This document shows positions 24,025-32,918 of a DNA stretch of 64,000 bases, piece after piece. Each line of letters begins with the position of its first letter. The first letter of the stretch is position 1. The notes under the pieces were generated by a model that was not told the DNA's origin, ran no database searches, and worked only from the letters and a program-made list of their open reading frames with translations. A program made the translations under genes and the position numbers. The stretch is from Winogradskya consettensis (GTDB lineage: Bacteria; Actinomycetota; Actinomycetes; Mycobacteriales; Micromonosporaceae). The stretch covers positions 19,137-83,136 of the forward strand of contig NZ_BOQP01000056.1 of NCBI RefSeq assembly GCF_018332715.1, given 5' to 3'.

Positions 24025-24713
24025 GCACCGACCATGATGAGCTGCGCCGGCTGCTCGGCGGTTACCTGCTCGGCGGTCTCGACGACGCGGACACCGACCG
24101 GCTCGACGCGCACCTGCTGACCTGCGACGAGTGCCGGGCCGAGCTCGATCGGCTGGCGCCCGTGCCCGAGCTGCTGCGCACGTTTCCGCAGGCCCCGCCC
24201 GTCGCTGTCGCGCCCGGAGCGCGGCCCAGCCCGGCCCGGGTGGAGAGCCTGCTCGGCCGGATGCGTGCCGAGAAGACCCGCGAACGGCGCCGTTCGACGG
24301 CCCGCAGGCTCGCCGTCGCGGCGGCGGTGTTGCTGGTCGCCGCGATTGCCGGTGGTCTTGTGATCACCAGGGACGAACCGAAGACCACGCCCCAGGTGGC
24401 CCCGAGCCAGCCGCAGGTGACTGCCGCGTTCGAGGCCGCGGACGGCAGCGGGCTCACCGGCGAGGCGGTGCTGACCGGCAAGACGTGGGGTGTGTCGGTC
24501 GACCTGATCGTGCAGAAGCTCGCCGGCGACGGCCCGTTCGTGTGCCAGGTGCGCAACGGCGACGGGCGGATCGAGCAGGCGGCGATGTGGGGGCCGACCC
24601 CGAGCGGTAACGCCAAGGTCACCGGCGCGAGCTCGATTCAGCTGCGCAACGTCACCGACATCGCTGTCAGCGACTCCGCAGGTCATCTGCTCGGCACGGC
24701 GCATCTGAATTAG
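24021..24713 (+). CDS. zinc-type anti-sigma factor, single membrane span
   Basis: A 230-residue protein of the same architecture as the gene at 19033. The N-terminal ZAS domain has H-x3-C-x2-C in HLLTCDECRAE. A basic stretch (RERRRSTARR) leads into one membrane helix (about 92-115, LAVAAAVLLVAAIAGGLVI), and an extracytoplasmic beta-rich domain follows with a lone cysteine (GPFVCQVRNGDG). It overlaps the sigma gene (ATGA). It should bind and inhibit the upstream sigma factor at the inner face of the membrane. Confidence 0.9.
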   Translation: MSTDHDELRRLLGGYLLGGLDDADTDRLDAHLLTCDECRAELDRLAPVPELLRTFPQAPPVAVAPGARPSPARVESLLGRMRAEKTRERRRSTARRLAVAAAVLLVAAIAGGLVITRDEPKTTPQVAPSQPQVTAAFEAADGSGLTGEAVLTGKTWGVSVDLIVQKLAGDGPFVCQVRNGDGRIEQAAMWGPTPSGNAKVTGASSIQLRNVTDIAVSDSAGHLLGTAHLN

Positions 24714-24750
24714 CAGGGAACCCCGTGCCCTGCCCAGGCGTGTACGGGGC

Positions 24751-25248
24751 ATGAAAGTGGCGCTCGAAGCCGAGAGACCCGTGCAGCACGACAATTTTGA
24801 GGCGTTCTACCGGGCCAACGTCGACCGGGTGCATCGTGCGCTCGCGGTGACGTTGCGCAACGACGATCTGGCGCGCGAGGCCGTCGACGAGGCGATGGCT
24901 CGCGCGTACGCCAACTGGGCCAAGGTCAGCGGCATGGAGAGCCCCGCCGGCTGGGTCTTCCGGGTCGGCCTGAACTGGGCTACGTCCTGGTGGCGCAAGG
25001 TACGCCGGGAGCGTCCGCCGGGCCCGGAGGACTCCTCGGTGCCGGCCGGTGACGAGTCGTCGGTGGTGGCCCGCGAAGCACTCGCGGCGTTGCCGTTGCC
25101 GCAGCGGGCGGTCGTGACGTGCCGCATCCTGCTCGATCTGTCGACCGCCGAGACGGCGCTGGCGCTCGGGCTCAACGAGGGAACCGTGAAGAGCCGGTTG
25201 TCCCGTGGCCTGTCCGCCCTGCGGTCCGCGCTCAGCGAGAAGGAATGA
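24751..25248 (+). CDS. ECF RNA polymerase sigma factor (SigE/SigM-like, short)
   Basis: A 165-residue sigma factor with region 2 (FEAFYRANVDRVHRALAVTL, AREAVDEAMARAYANW) and region 4 (ALPLPQRAVVTCRILLDLST, LGLNEGTVKSRLSRGLSALR). It differs from the two other ECF factors here, being closer to the SigE/SAV-type group in which the partner is a membrane protein without a ZAS zinc site. The downstream gene starts two bases after its stop. The ATG at 24751 follows a GGGGC stretch; other starts cannot be excluded. Confidence 0.88.
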   Translation: MKVALEAERPVQHDNFEAFYRANVDRVHRALAVTLRNDDLAREAVDEAMARAYANWAKVSGMESPAGWVFRVGLNWATSWWRKVRRERPPGPEDSSVPAGDESSVVAREALAALPLPQRAVVTCRILLDLSTAETALALGLNEGTVKSRLSRGLSALRSALSEKE

Positions 25249-25250
25249 CC

Positions 25251-26237
25251 ATGGACCAGATTCCGAACGACCTGAACACGCTGGTCCGGGACGTCGCGCA
25301 CGATGCCCCCGGATATACCGGCAGCCTCGACGAGGTCTACCGCCGTTACCGCCGCCGGCGCCGCGGCAAAGCAGCCGTTGGTGGCGTGCTGGCTCTACTC
25401 CTGATGGCGGGGTTGGGCCTGACGATCGACCGCCGCCCGCAAGAGACGCCGCCGCCAGCCCAGCCGGCTGCCTCTCAAAATACGAAACGTGCCCAGGGGA
25501 TCGTGGTGCACGGCGACCCCCGGCTGAAGGGCGGCGTGAAGATCACCGGCACGTTCTGGGACGTGTGGCCGGACCAGGTGGTGGCATCGTTCGACATCCA
25601 CGGCGTGACGTGGGACGGAGCTGTCGCGCTGCCCGGCGGCCGGGTCGTCGCGGTGGAGCGAGGGGCCGGCGGCCACACCTGGAGCCTCGTCGAGGTCGAC
25701 CGCTCAGGGACGACGCTGCTGCGCCGTGAACTCCCGGCGAGCAAGGGCGAACCGATGAGCCTGCTGACCGCGGACGAGTCGACGGCGTACGTGTGGCATA
25801 AGAGGTCGCTCGTCGCCCACGATCTGGCCACCGGGACCGAGCGCCCCGTGCTCGAGATCGGCACCGGGCCGATCCAGGCGGTGGATTACGCCGACGGCCG
25901 GCTGGCGGTGGTGGGGATGAGCGCGGACTGCCAGCTCAACCTCGGTAGCGGGAAGCCCATCGAGGCGCTGGCGGCGGCCATGCCGCCCGAGCTGAGATGC
26001 GGCTCGGTGACGGATCTGCGGTTGTCCCCGGACGGGAAGGCGATCGCGGTCGCCTACCGGCGAATGGACCGCGATGAGCAGCGGGTCGCGCTGCTGAACC
26101 TGCCCGCGGCCGAGGTCCTGGCCGATCAGCAGGTCACGGCGACGTCAGCGGACCAGATCCGGCTGGCCTGGCAGGACAACCGGACTCTGAACGGCGTCGT
26201 GGTCCCGGCGGGGACGTGGTTCAGCGTGAAGTACTAG
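25251..26237 (+). CDS. membrane-anchored beta-propeller-like protein, probable ECF partner
   Basis: A 328-residue protein. An N-terminal cytosolic segment (1-45, ending in RRYRRRRRGKAA) leads to one membrane helix (about 44-64), then an extracytoplasmic beta-rich domain with repeats like VVAVERGAGGHTWSLVEVD and LRLSPDGKAIAVAYRR that read as propeller blades. AAGGA at 25240-25244 fits the ATG at 25251. The close spacing to an ECF gene and the topology suggest a membrane anti-sigma regulator, but there is no H-x3-C-x2-C site, so this is inference. The 3' end overlaps the convergent DCC gene by 17 bases. Confidence 0.75.
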   Translation: MDQIPNDLNTLVRDVAHDAPGYTGSLDEVYRRYRRRRRGKAAVGGVLALLLMAGLGLTIDRRPQETPPPAQPAASQNTKRAQGIVVHGDPRLKGGVKITGTFWDVWPDQVVASFDIHGVTWDGAVALPGGRVVAVERGAGGHTWSLVEVDRSGTTLLRRELPASKGEPMSLLTADESTAYVWHKRSLVAHDLATGTERPVLEIGTGPIQAVDYADGRLAVVGMSADCQLNLGSGKPIEALAAAMPPELRCGSVTDLRLSPDGKAIAVAYRRMDRDEQRVALLNLPAAEVLADQQVTATSADQIRLAWQDNRTLNGVVVPAGTWFSVKY

Positions 26238-26628
26238 GGCCGTAGAGCTTGTCGCGCTGCGCCTGCGGCAGGGAACAGGCCGCGGTGCCGCCCGGCAGGA
26301 GGTGGCGGTGGTCGGCGACCCAGTGGTACGCCGGCCACGTCAGCCACCCCACCGGCTTGAGCTGCAGCGCGCGGCCCGGCAGCTCCCACATGCGGCCGGC
26401 GTCGCGCAGCAGCAGGGCGATCGCGTCGGGGCCGGCGGCGACCGTGCCGTCCTCGCCGACCCACTGGACCGCGGTCTCGACCTGTTCGAGGGTCAGGCCG
26501 AGGGCGTCGAGATCGGCGAACTGCCACGGGATCACCCGCGCCCGCGACGGGATGCGGCGCTCGATGAACTCAGCGCACGAGGTGCAGAACGAGCAGTCGC
26601 CGTCATAGACGAACGTGTTACCGGCCAT
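26221..26628 (-). CDS. DCC-family thiol-disulfide oxidoreductase-like protein (DUF393)
   Basis: A 135-residue protein opening with VYDGDCSFCTSC, the D-x-x-C-x-x-C start of the DCC family (Cys12 and Cys15 with a further Cys18). A thioredoxin-like fold follows. Family members are thought to act in redox exchange, but substrates are unknown. The C-terminal half includes WPAYHWVADHRHLLPGGTAA. It is a single gene, converging with the membrane protein gene and lying 12 bases upstream of the end of the sugar-transport operon. Confidence 0.85.
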   Translation of the reverse strand: MAGNTFVYDGDCSFCTSCAEFIERRIPSRARVIPWQFADLDALGLTLEQVETAVQWVGEDGTVAAGPDAIALLLRDAGRMWELPGRALQLKPVGWLTWPAYHWVADHRHLLPGGTAACSLPQAQRDKLYGPSTSR

Positions 26629-26640
26629 ACCCCCATGATG

Positions 26641-27639
26641 TCAGGTGCGGCGGCGGAGCTTGACCAGGTAGGTCTGGGCGACGACGACCACGGCGAGGAA
26701 CGCTCCGCTGATGACCTGCTGGTAGCTGCTGGGGACGTTGCCGACCTGGTTGATCATGTTCTGGATCACGCCGAGCAGCAGGACACCCGCGATCGTGCCG
26801 GCGATGGTGCCCGCGCCACCCGTGAGCAGCGTGCCACCGATCACCACGGCGGCGATCGCGTCGAGTTCCATACCGGTGCCGAGGACGGTGACGCCCGAGC
26901 CGAGCTTCGCGGCGTTGATCGCGCCGGCCAGCCCCGCGAGCAGGCCGGACATGACATAAACGGTGACTTTGGTGCGGCGTACGGCCACGCCCATCAGGCT
27001 AGCCGCGTCTTCGCTGCCGCCCACGGCGTACACGGATCGGCCGAATCTGGTCCGGGACAGCAGGACCATGCCCAGCACGAAGACGACGGCGACCAGCCAG
27101 ACCGGGTAGCCGATGCCCAGGAACGATCCGGTGCCGAAGCTGCGGAATCCGTCGTTGCCGACGAGATACGTGGTCGAACCCTCGTTACTGAGCGCACGCA
27201 TCAGGCCCCGAGCGCCGAGCAGAGCGGCCAGGGTCACGATGAACGGCGCCATTCTCGTGTACGCGATGAGCACCCCGTTCACGACTCCCACCAGCCCGCA
27301 CAGCGCCAGCGGGACCAGCAGGGCGGGCAGGAAACCCCACTTCGACGCGTACGCCGAAACGACCCCACCCAGCACGTAGAGTGACCCGACCGACAGGTCG
27401 ATCCCACCGGTGATGATCACGAACGTCATCCCGAGCGCGATGAGCGCGGGCGGCGCGGCCGCGATCAGGATGGTCCCCGCGTTGTCGTAACCGCGGAAGT
27501 TCGGGAACGCCGCCGCCGCGATGATCACGACGACGACCAGCACGGCGAGCGCACCCTGGCGTTGCACCAGGTCGACGATCCGGTCGGAGCGCTCGCTCCT
27601 GCGCACGTCGTTCTCGACCGGAGCAACCAGTGTGGTCAC
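26641..27639 (-). CDS. sugar ABC transporter permease (YjfF/RbsC-like)
   Basis: A 332-residue BPD_transp_2 permease with about ten membrane helices and the conserved FVIITGGIDLSVGSLYVLGG and AVVIGGTLLTGGAGTIAGTI segments. It starts with GTG at 27639, overlapping the stop of the upstream permease (GTGA) with AGAGGAAA in front; a longer open frame upstream is only an overlap artefact. With the other permease, the double ATPase and the binding protein it makes up a carbohydrate importer of the YtfQRT-YjfF kind, in which two different permeases pair. Confidence 0.93.
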   Translation of the reverse strand: MTTLVAPVENDVRRSERSDRIVDLVQRQGALAVLVVVVIIAAAAFPNFRGYDNAGTILIAAAPPALIALGMTFVIITGGIDLSVGSLYVLGGVVSAYASKWGFLPALLVPLALCGLVGVVNGVLIAYTRMAPFIVTLAALLGARGLMRALSNEGSTTYLVGNDGFRSFGTGSFLGIGYPVWLVAVVFVLGMVLLSRTRFGRSVYAVGGSEDAASLMGVAVRRTKVTVYVMSGLLAGLAGAINAAKLGSGVTVLGTGMELDAIAAVVIGGTLLTGGAGTIAGTIAGVLLLGVIQNMINQVGNVPSSYQQVISGAFLAVVVVAQTYLVKLRRRT

Positions 27640-28592
27640 CGGGATTTCCTCTCTCGGGCGGCGTACACGGCGACGAGGATGATCACGGCCTGGACCATCT
27701 CGGTGGTGGACGGCTGCAGGTTGTGCTTGATCATCGTGGCGATGACGAGCTGCATGAGCAGGGCGCCCGCGACCGTGCCGAGCACCCGCACCTTGCCGCC
27801 GGTGAGCGGGGTGCCGCCGACGACCACCGCGGTGATCGCGGAGAGCTCGATCAGCAGGCCCACGGACGAGGCGTCGCTGGACTGGATGCGGGCCACGGCG
27901 AGCAGCCCCGCGATCGAGGCGAGCACCGCGCAGAGGACATAAACGCCGATCAACACCCTTTTCACGGGTACGCCCGCCAGCTCGGTCGCCGCCCTGTTCC
28001 CCCCGACGGCGAGCAGCCGCCGGCCGAACACCGTGCGCCGGACCACGAACGCGACCACCAGCACGAGCAGCGCGGCGATCCACACCAGCATCGGCAGCCC
28101 GAGGAAGTCCCCGGAACCGAGGAAGATCAGGTCGTCGTTGCGGACGTCCTTGAGCTGGCCGTGCGAGATGACCAGGGCGAGCCCGCGACCGCCGACGAAG
28201 AGCGCGAGCGTTGCCACGATGGGCTGCAACCCGACCCGGGCCACGAGTACGCCGTTGATCAGGCCGACCACCACCCCGGCGATCAGCGAGACCAGGATCG
28301 CCGCGATCACGCCGTACCCGAGATAGAGCGGGATGAGGGCCGCCGCGAGTGCCATGACCGAGCCGACCGACAGGTCGATGCCCTCGGTGCCGATCACCAA
28401 TGCCATGCCGAGCGCGACGATCACGATCGGGGCGACCTGCACGAGCTGGATCCGCAGGTTGCTCCACGCGAGAAAGTTGGGGGTGAACGCGACGTTGTAG
28501 AGCACCAGCAGCACGATCGCGGCGTACACGCCGTACTTCGGCAGCCAGGCCCGATCGAAGGTGGGCCGCCGGACCAGAGCCTCAGTTGTCAT
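27636..28592 (-). CDS. sugar ABC transporter permease (YtfT/RbsC-like)
   Basis: A 318-residue BPD_transp_2 permease with about nine or ten helices. The diagnostic segments are ALVIGTEGIDLSVGSVMALA and AVVVGGTPLTGGKVRVLGTV. It starts at 28592, inside the 3' end of the ATPase gene (11-base overlap), and overlaps the second permease by 4 bases, so all three are translationally coupled. It would form one half of a heterodimeric channel for a monosaccharide. GIDLS in both permeases marks the family. Confidence 0.93.
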   Translation of the reverse strand: MTTEALVRRPTFDRAWLPKYGVYAAIVLLVLYNVAFTPNFLAWSNLRIQLVQVAPIVIVALGMALVIGTEGIDLSVGSVMALAAALIPLYLGYGVIAAILVSLIAGVVVGLINGVLVARVGLQPIVATLALFVGGRGLALVISHGQLKDVRNDDLIFLGSGDFLGLPMLVWIAALLVLVVAFVVRRTVFGRRLLAVGGNRAATELAGVPVKRVLIGVYVLCAVLASIAGLLAVARIQSSDASSVGLLIELSAITAVVVGGTPLTGGKVRVLGTVAGALLMQLVIATMIKHNLQPSTTEMVQAVIILVAVYAARERKSR

Positions 28593-30120
28593 GGGGTTCC
28601 TCCGATGAGACCGCTGCCGCCGCGATCGTTTCCAGCAGGGCTTCCGTGGTGACGTTCGTGCCGGTCAGCTCGCCGACGACCGCGCCGTCGCGCAGCACCA
28701 CCACCCGGTCCGCGCCCTCGACCAGCTCCTCCGCGTCGGAGGAGACCAGCACGACACCGAGCCCGTCCGCCGCGAGCTCGTCGATGAGTGCCTGCACCTC
28801 GGCCTTCGCGCCGACGTCGATGCCGCGGGTCGGCTCGTCGAGCAGCAGCACCCGGGGCTGGGTGGCGAGCAGCCGGGCGAGCAGCACCTTCTGCTGGTTG
28901 CCGCCGGAGAGGTCACCGACGCGCTGGTCCGGCCCGGACGCCTTGATCCGCAGCCGGGTCATGTACGTGTCGACGATCTTGTCGATCTTGCGGTCCGAGA
29001 CCAGGCCGAGGCGGGCCATCCGGGGGAGCACGGCGAGCGCGATGTTCTCGCGGATCGACAGGCCCGCGACGATGCCCTCCGCCTTGCGGTCCTCGGGTTG
29101 CACGGCGATACCGGCCTGGACCGCGCGCACGGGTGTCGGGTTCTTGAGTGTCTTGCCGCCGACCTCGATCTCACCGGCGTCCACGGGGTACGCGCCGCCG
29201 ATCGCCTTGATCGTCTCGCTGCGGCCCGCGCCGAGGAGTCCGCCCAGGCCGACGACCTCGCCCGGGCGTACGGCGAAGCTGATGTCGTGCAGTCGATGCC
29301 GGCTGCTCAACCCGGTGACCTTCAGGACCGGGGGTGCGTCGGCCGCGCCGGTGTGGTCGCCGGCGAAACCGGTGAAGCCCTCTCTGCGTACGGCGGACAT
29401 GTCCCGCCCGAGCATCAGCGACACGAGCCTGATCCGTTCGAGCTCGGCGAGCCTGCCGGTGTGCACGACCTTGCCGTCGCGCAGGATCGTGACCGCGTCG
29501 CAGATCTGGTAGAGCTCGTCGAGGCGGTGGCTCACGTAGACGATGCCGATGCCCCGGGCGTGCAGGTCGCGGATGACACCGAACAGCGTCTCCACCTCGC
29601 GAGGCTCCAGCGACGACGTGGGCTCGTCCATGATGACGACCTTGGCGTCGACCATTACCGCGCGGGCCAGCGCGACCATCTGCTGCGCGCCGAGCGCCAT
29701 CGTGCCGAGGGGGCGGCGTACGTCGGTGGTGACGCCGTAACGAACGAGGATCTCGCTCGCCTCGCGGACCATCCGCTTCTCGTCGACCAGCCCGAACGCG
29801 CTGCGGGGCTCGCGACCCAGGAACAGGTTGTGCGCGACGCTCATCAGCGGGACGAGGTTGACCTCCTGATAGATCGTGGAGATCCCGGCGCGCTGCGCGT
29901 CCATCGGCGTCGCGAAGCGGGCCGGCTCGTCGCGGTAGCGCAGCTCGCCGCCGTCCGGCTGATAGACCCCGGTCAGTAGCTTGATCAAGGTGGACTTGCC
30001 GGCGCCGTTCTCGCCGACCAGGGCGTGCACCTCGCCGGGCTGCAGCGCGAAGGTAACCCCGTCGAGTGCGCGCACCCCGGGGAAAACTTTGTTGACGTCG
30101 GTGACCTCGAGTAGTGGCAT
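28582..30120 (-). CDS. sugar ABC transporter ATP-binding protein (YtfR/RbsA-like, two ATPase domains)
   Basis: A 512-residue ATPase made of two ABC domains. Domain 1 has Walker A GENGAGKST (about 36-44), signature LGAQQM and Walker B VVIMDEPTSSL. Domain 2 has the degenerate Walker A GGLLGAGRSE, signature LSGGNQQKVLL and Walker B VLLLDEPTRGIDVGAK. This asymmetry is the rule in the RbsA/MglA/YtfR group. It energises import of a sugar through the two downstream permeases. It lies after the GH2 gene, with a strong hairpin in between. Confidence 0.94.
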   Translation of the reverse strand: MPLLEVTDVNKVFPGVRALDGVTFALQPGEVHALVGENGAGKSTLIKLLTGVYQPDGGELRYRDEPARFATPMDAQRAGISTIYQEVNLVPLMSVAHNLFLGREPRSAFGLVDEKRMVREASEILVRYGVTTDVRRPLGTMALGAQQMVALARAVMVDAKVVIMDEPTSSLEPREVETLFGVIRDLHARGIGIVYVSHRLDELYQICDAVTILRDGKVVHTGRLAELERIRLVSLMLGRDMSAVRREGFTGFAGDHTGAADAPPVLKVTGLSSRHRLHDISFAVRPGEVVGLGGLLGAGRSETIKAIGGAYPVDAGEIEVGGKTLKNPTPVRAVQAGIAVQPEDRKAEGIVAGLSIRENIALAVLPRMARLGLVSDRKIDKIVDTYMTRLRIKASGPDQRVGDLSGGNQQKVLLARLLATQPRVLLLDEPTRGIDVGAKAEVQALIDELAADGLGVVLVSSDAEELVEGADRVVVLRDGAVVGELTGTNVTTEALLETIAAAAVSSEEPHDN

Positions 30121-30137
30121 GTTCCCCCCATCGCGGT

Positions 30138-30167
30138 GCGGGCCGAGCGGATGACCGCTCGACCCGC
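30138..30167 (-). other. stem-loop inside the sugar operon
   Basis: GCGGGCCGAGCGG and CCGCTCGACCCGC pair around an ATGA loop with one mismatch, between the GH2 gene and the ATPase gene. There is no T-run. It could trim or stabilise the message so that the binding protein and GH2 are made in excess of the membrane parts. Confidence 0.5.
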
Positions 30168-30175
30168 CGTTCTGC

Positions 30176-32905
30176 TCACCCCAGTGGGGCGGCGTTGTTC
30201 CAGGTGGCGTCGGCGGTGAAGCTGCCCGGGTTGTCCCAGGCGTTGCCGCCGCCGTTCGTGGCGATGTAGACGGCCTCGGCGTAGTGGCGCCAGTAGTAGC
30301 CGGGGTAGTTGAACGACTCCAGCGACACGTTGCCGCTGCCGCCGTTCAGGGCCGGCTGTGCGCAGAATGTCGCATCCTGTTGGAACGTGGCCGTTCCGTC
30401 GTTCGACGCCTTCTGCACCCGGTACGCGGCGTGCCGCAGGAACTGACCGGGATAGTTCACCGACTCGAACGAGAAGCAGCTCGAATCCGCGAGGCCGGTC
30501 CGCACGGTGAACGTGGCATCCGCGCGGTCGGTCGCCGCGCTCGCCGAGCTGATCACGTCCGTCCGTGCCAGCCCCTCACGATGCCGCAGGTAGCGCGTGT
30601 CGTACCCGGCGGTGGTGACCCGGAACGACCGGTTCTGCCCGACGGTCAGGTCAGCGCCGCTCTTCCACAACGGCGGGGACACCGCCCAGGTCGCGTCGTT
30701 CGTGAACGAGCCGCCGGTGTTGGCGTCCATCCACACCTCGTCGCTGCGGTGCCGCATGAAGTAGCCGGCCATGTTGTACGCCTCGAGCGAGGTGCCGCCG
30801 CCACTCAGTCCGGGCCGTGCGCAGAAGGTCGCGTCGGCGTTGTACGTGCTCCCGCCGTCGTTCGCTTCCTTGTAGACGCGGTACGCCCGGTGCCGCAGAT
30901 ACTGACCCGGGAAGTTGCGCGACTCGAACGAGTAGCACGTGGCGCTGGCGAGACCCGGCCGAACGTAGAAGCTCGCGTCCTGGCGGTCGGCCGTGGCGCT
31001 GCTCGCACTGATCACGTCGGTGCGCGCTGCCCCGTCGCGGTGGCGCAGGTAGCGGTCGGTGTAACCGGGTGTGGTGACGCGCAGGCTCGCCAGCTTGTTC
31101 GTCGACAACGTGGTGCCGTTGGCCGCGCCGAGAACCCGCAGGTTCACCTCGCGGACGCGGGCGAAGTCCATCTTCTGCACCTGGCGGTCGTACGTGTAGA
31201 AGCCGTTGAGCTCCTCCTCCACGTCCGTCGGTTCGGTGTAGACGCTCCCGGACAGCCCGTTGCCGTTGATCAGGTCGATCAGCTTGCTGGTGATCTGCAC
31301 GTAACGGCTGGTCAGCGATGCGTTGTCGGGGAGCCACTCGTAGGCGAACTTGCCCGCGGTCGGCCACTCGTGACCGGGGACGCGCAGGCCGAGACCGCCG
31401 TACTCGCCGTTGACCGCGATCCGGGTCGCCGTCGGCTGGCGGGTGATGCCGGGGCCGACGTACATGTGGTCGTCGATCACGTCGCCGTTGCCCGGGTCCG
31501 GGTCGGAGTCGCAGCAGTTCGAGCCCGAGTTGTGGTTGACCAGGCGGGTCGGGTCGTAGCTCTTCACCAGGTCGGCGATGCGCCCGGCGTCGTACTCGCC
31601 CCAGCCCTCGTTGAACGGCACCCACTGCACGATCGACGTGATGCCCTTGTGCTCGTCGATCAGCTCCTTGAGCTCCTTCTCGTAGCGGGTCCGCCCCACG
31701 GCTGATGGTTCCTTGCCGCTGGCCAGCGCGGGCATGTCCTGCCAGACCATCAGGCCGAGCCGGTCCGCCCAGTAGAACCAACGGTCGCTCTCCACCTTGA
31801 TGTGCTTGCGGACCATGTTGAAGCCCAGCGCCTTCTGCTGCTCCAGGTCGAAGCGCAGCGCGGTGTCGGTCGGCGCGGTCGAGATGCCGTCCGGCCAGTA
31901 GCCCTGGTCGAGGGTGCCGAGCTGGTAGACGAACTTGCCGTTCAGCGTGGGGCGCAGCACCCCGCCGAGCACCGCCTTGCCGACCGAGCGCATCCCGAAG
32001 TAGCCGCCGACCGTGTCACCCGTCGCGAGCGTGACCTTCACGTCGTACAGGAAAGGATCGTCGGGGGTCCAAAGATGGGCATTCGGCACGGGTACGCGCA
32101 ACGAGCTGCCCACCGTGCCGGTCGCCGTGCCCACCACTGTGCCGCCGCTGAGCACCTGAGCCGTGACCGCCTGCCCGCTCGCGTTGGCGGCCTGGACGAC
32201 CAGGTCGAGCCCGCCCGCCGCGACGTTCGGGGTGGTGTCCAGCCGGGTGATCCGCGCCGGGTTGGTCGGCTCCAGCCAGACGGTCTGCCAGATGCCGGAG
32301 TACGGCGTGTACCAGATGCCGCCGCGGTTCACGCGCTGCTTGCCGACCGGGATGTCCTGGGTGTCGGTGGGGTCCCAGACGCCGACGATGATCTCGTTCG
32401 ACCCGGCCCGCAGCGCGGTGGTGATGTCGTAGGAGAACTTGTCGTAGCCACCCTCGTGCGTGCCGAGCAAAGTGCCGTTCACCCAGACCTTGGACTGCCA
32501 GTCCACGGCTCCGAAGTTGAGCTGCACGTTCCTGCCCGACCAGCCGGCCGGGACGGTGAACGTCCTGCGGTAGTAGGAGAAGTCCTGCCGGCGCATGATG
32601 CCGGACAGCGCGCTCTCGATCGGGTACGGGACGAGGATCTCCTCGCCGAGGTTGGTGTTCACCGGCGGGGTGTTGATGTTCGAGGAGCCCGCGAACTGCC
32701 AGGTGCCGTTGAGGCTCTGCCAGTCGGTGCGGGTGAGCTGCGGGCGGGGGTATTCCGGCAGCGGGTTGGTGGTGGAGACCTGGCTGGTCCAGGGCGTCGT
32801 CAGCGGCGGCGGCTTGGGGGCTGCCGTTGCCGGGCTGGTCGACGCCACCAGGGCGCCGATGGTGGAGGTGAGGACCGCGATGAGCGCGGCGGGGATCCGG
32901 CGCAT
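30176..32905 (-). CDS. secreted GH2-family glycosidase with two AbfB-type domains
   Basis: A 909-residue exported enzyme. It has a signal peptide (about 1-29, ending ATAA), then a GH2 sugar-binding domain (WQSLNGTWQFAGSSN...), an Ig-like domain and a TIM barrel. The acid/base is probably E433 in PFNEGWGE and the nucleophile E501 in NGEYGG. The C-terminal ~310 residues hold two AbfB/CBM42-like beta-trefoils with repeated YLRHR / FESxNxPGxxLRH elements (about 600-735 and 765-905), which bind arabinofuranose side chains. GH2 includes beta-galactosidases and furanosidases. Its place within a YtfQRT-like furanose importer operon argues for an arabinofuranosidase or galactofuranosidase. Confidence 0.88.
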   Translation of the reverse strand: MRRIPAALIAVLTSTIGALVASTSPATAAPKPPPLTTPWTSQVSTTNPLPEYPRPQLTRTDWQSLNGTWQFAGSSNINTPPVNTNLGEEILVPYPIESALSGIMRRQDFSYYRRTFTVPAGWSGRNVQLNFGAVDWQSKVWVNGTLLGTHEGGYDKFSYDITTALRAGSNEIIVGVWDPTDTQDIPVGKQRVNRGGIWYTPYSGIWQTVWLEPTNPARITRLDTTPNVAAGGLDLVVQAANASGQAVTAQVLSGGTVVGTATGTVGSSLRVPVPNAHLWTPDDPFLYDVKVTLATGDTVGGYFGMRSVGKAVLGGVLRPTLNGKFVYQLGTLDQGYWPDGISTAPTDTALRFDLEQQKALGFNMVRKHIKVESDRWFYWADRLGLMVWQDMPALASGKEPSAVGRTRYEKELKELIDEHKGITSIVQWVPFNEGWGEYDAGRIADLVKSYDPTRLVNHNSGSNCCDSDPDPGNGDVIDDHMYVGPGITRQPTATRIAVNGEYGGLGLRVPGHEWPTAGKFAYEWLPDNASLTSRYVQITSKLIDLINGNGLSGSVYTEPTDVEEELNGFYTYDRQVQKMDFARVREVNLRVLGAANGTTLSTNKLASLRVTTPGYTDRYLRHRDGAARTDVISASSATADRQDASFYVRPGLASATCYSFESRNFPGQYLRHRAYRVYKEANDGGSTYNADATFCARPGLSGGGTSLEAYNMAGYFMRHRSDEVWMDANTGGSFTNDATWAVSPPLWKSGADLTVGQNRSFRVTTAGYDTRYLRHREGLARTDVISSASAATDRADATFTVRTGLADSSCFSFESVNYPGQFLRHAAYRVQKASNDGTATFQQDATFCAQPALNGGSGNVSLESFNYPGYYWRHYAEAVYIATNGGGNAWDNPGSFTADATWNNAAPLG

Positions 32906-32918
32906 GCGTCTGCTCTTT

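Noticed and set aside
26641..28467. A 608-codon frame that would fuse upstream sequence to the second sugar permease.
   Set aside because: The upstream half is the first permease gene read in the wrong frame; the GTG at 27639 with a ribosome site and GTGA overlap gives the normal permease length.
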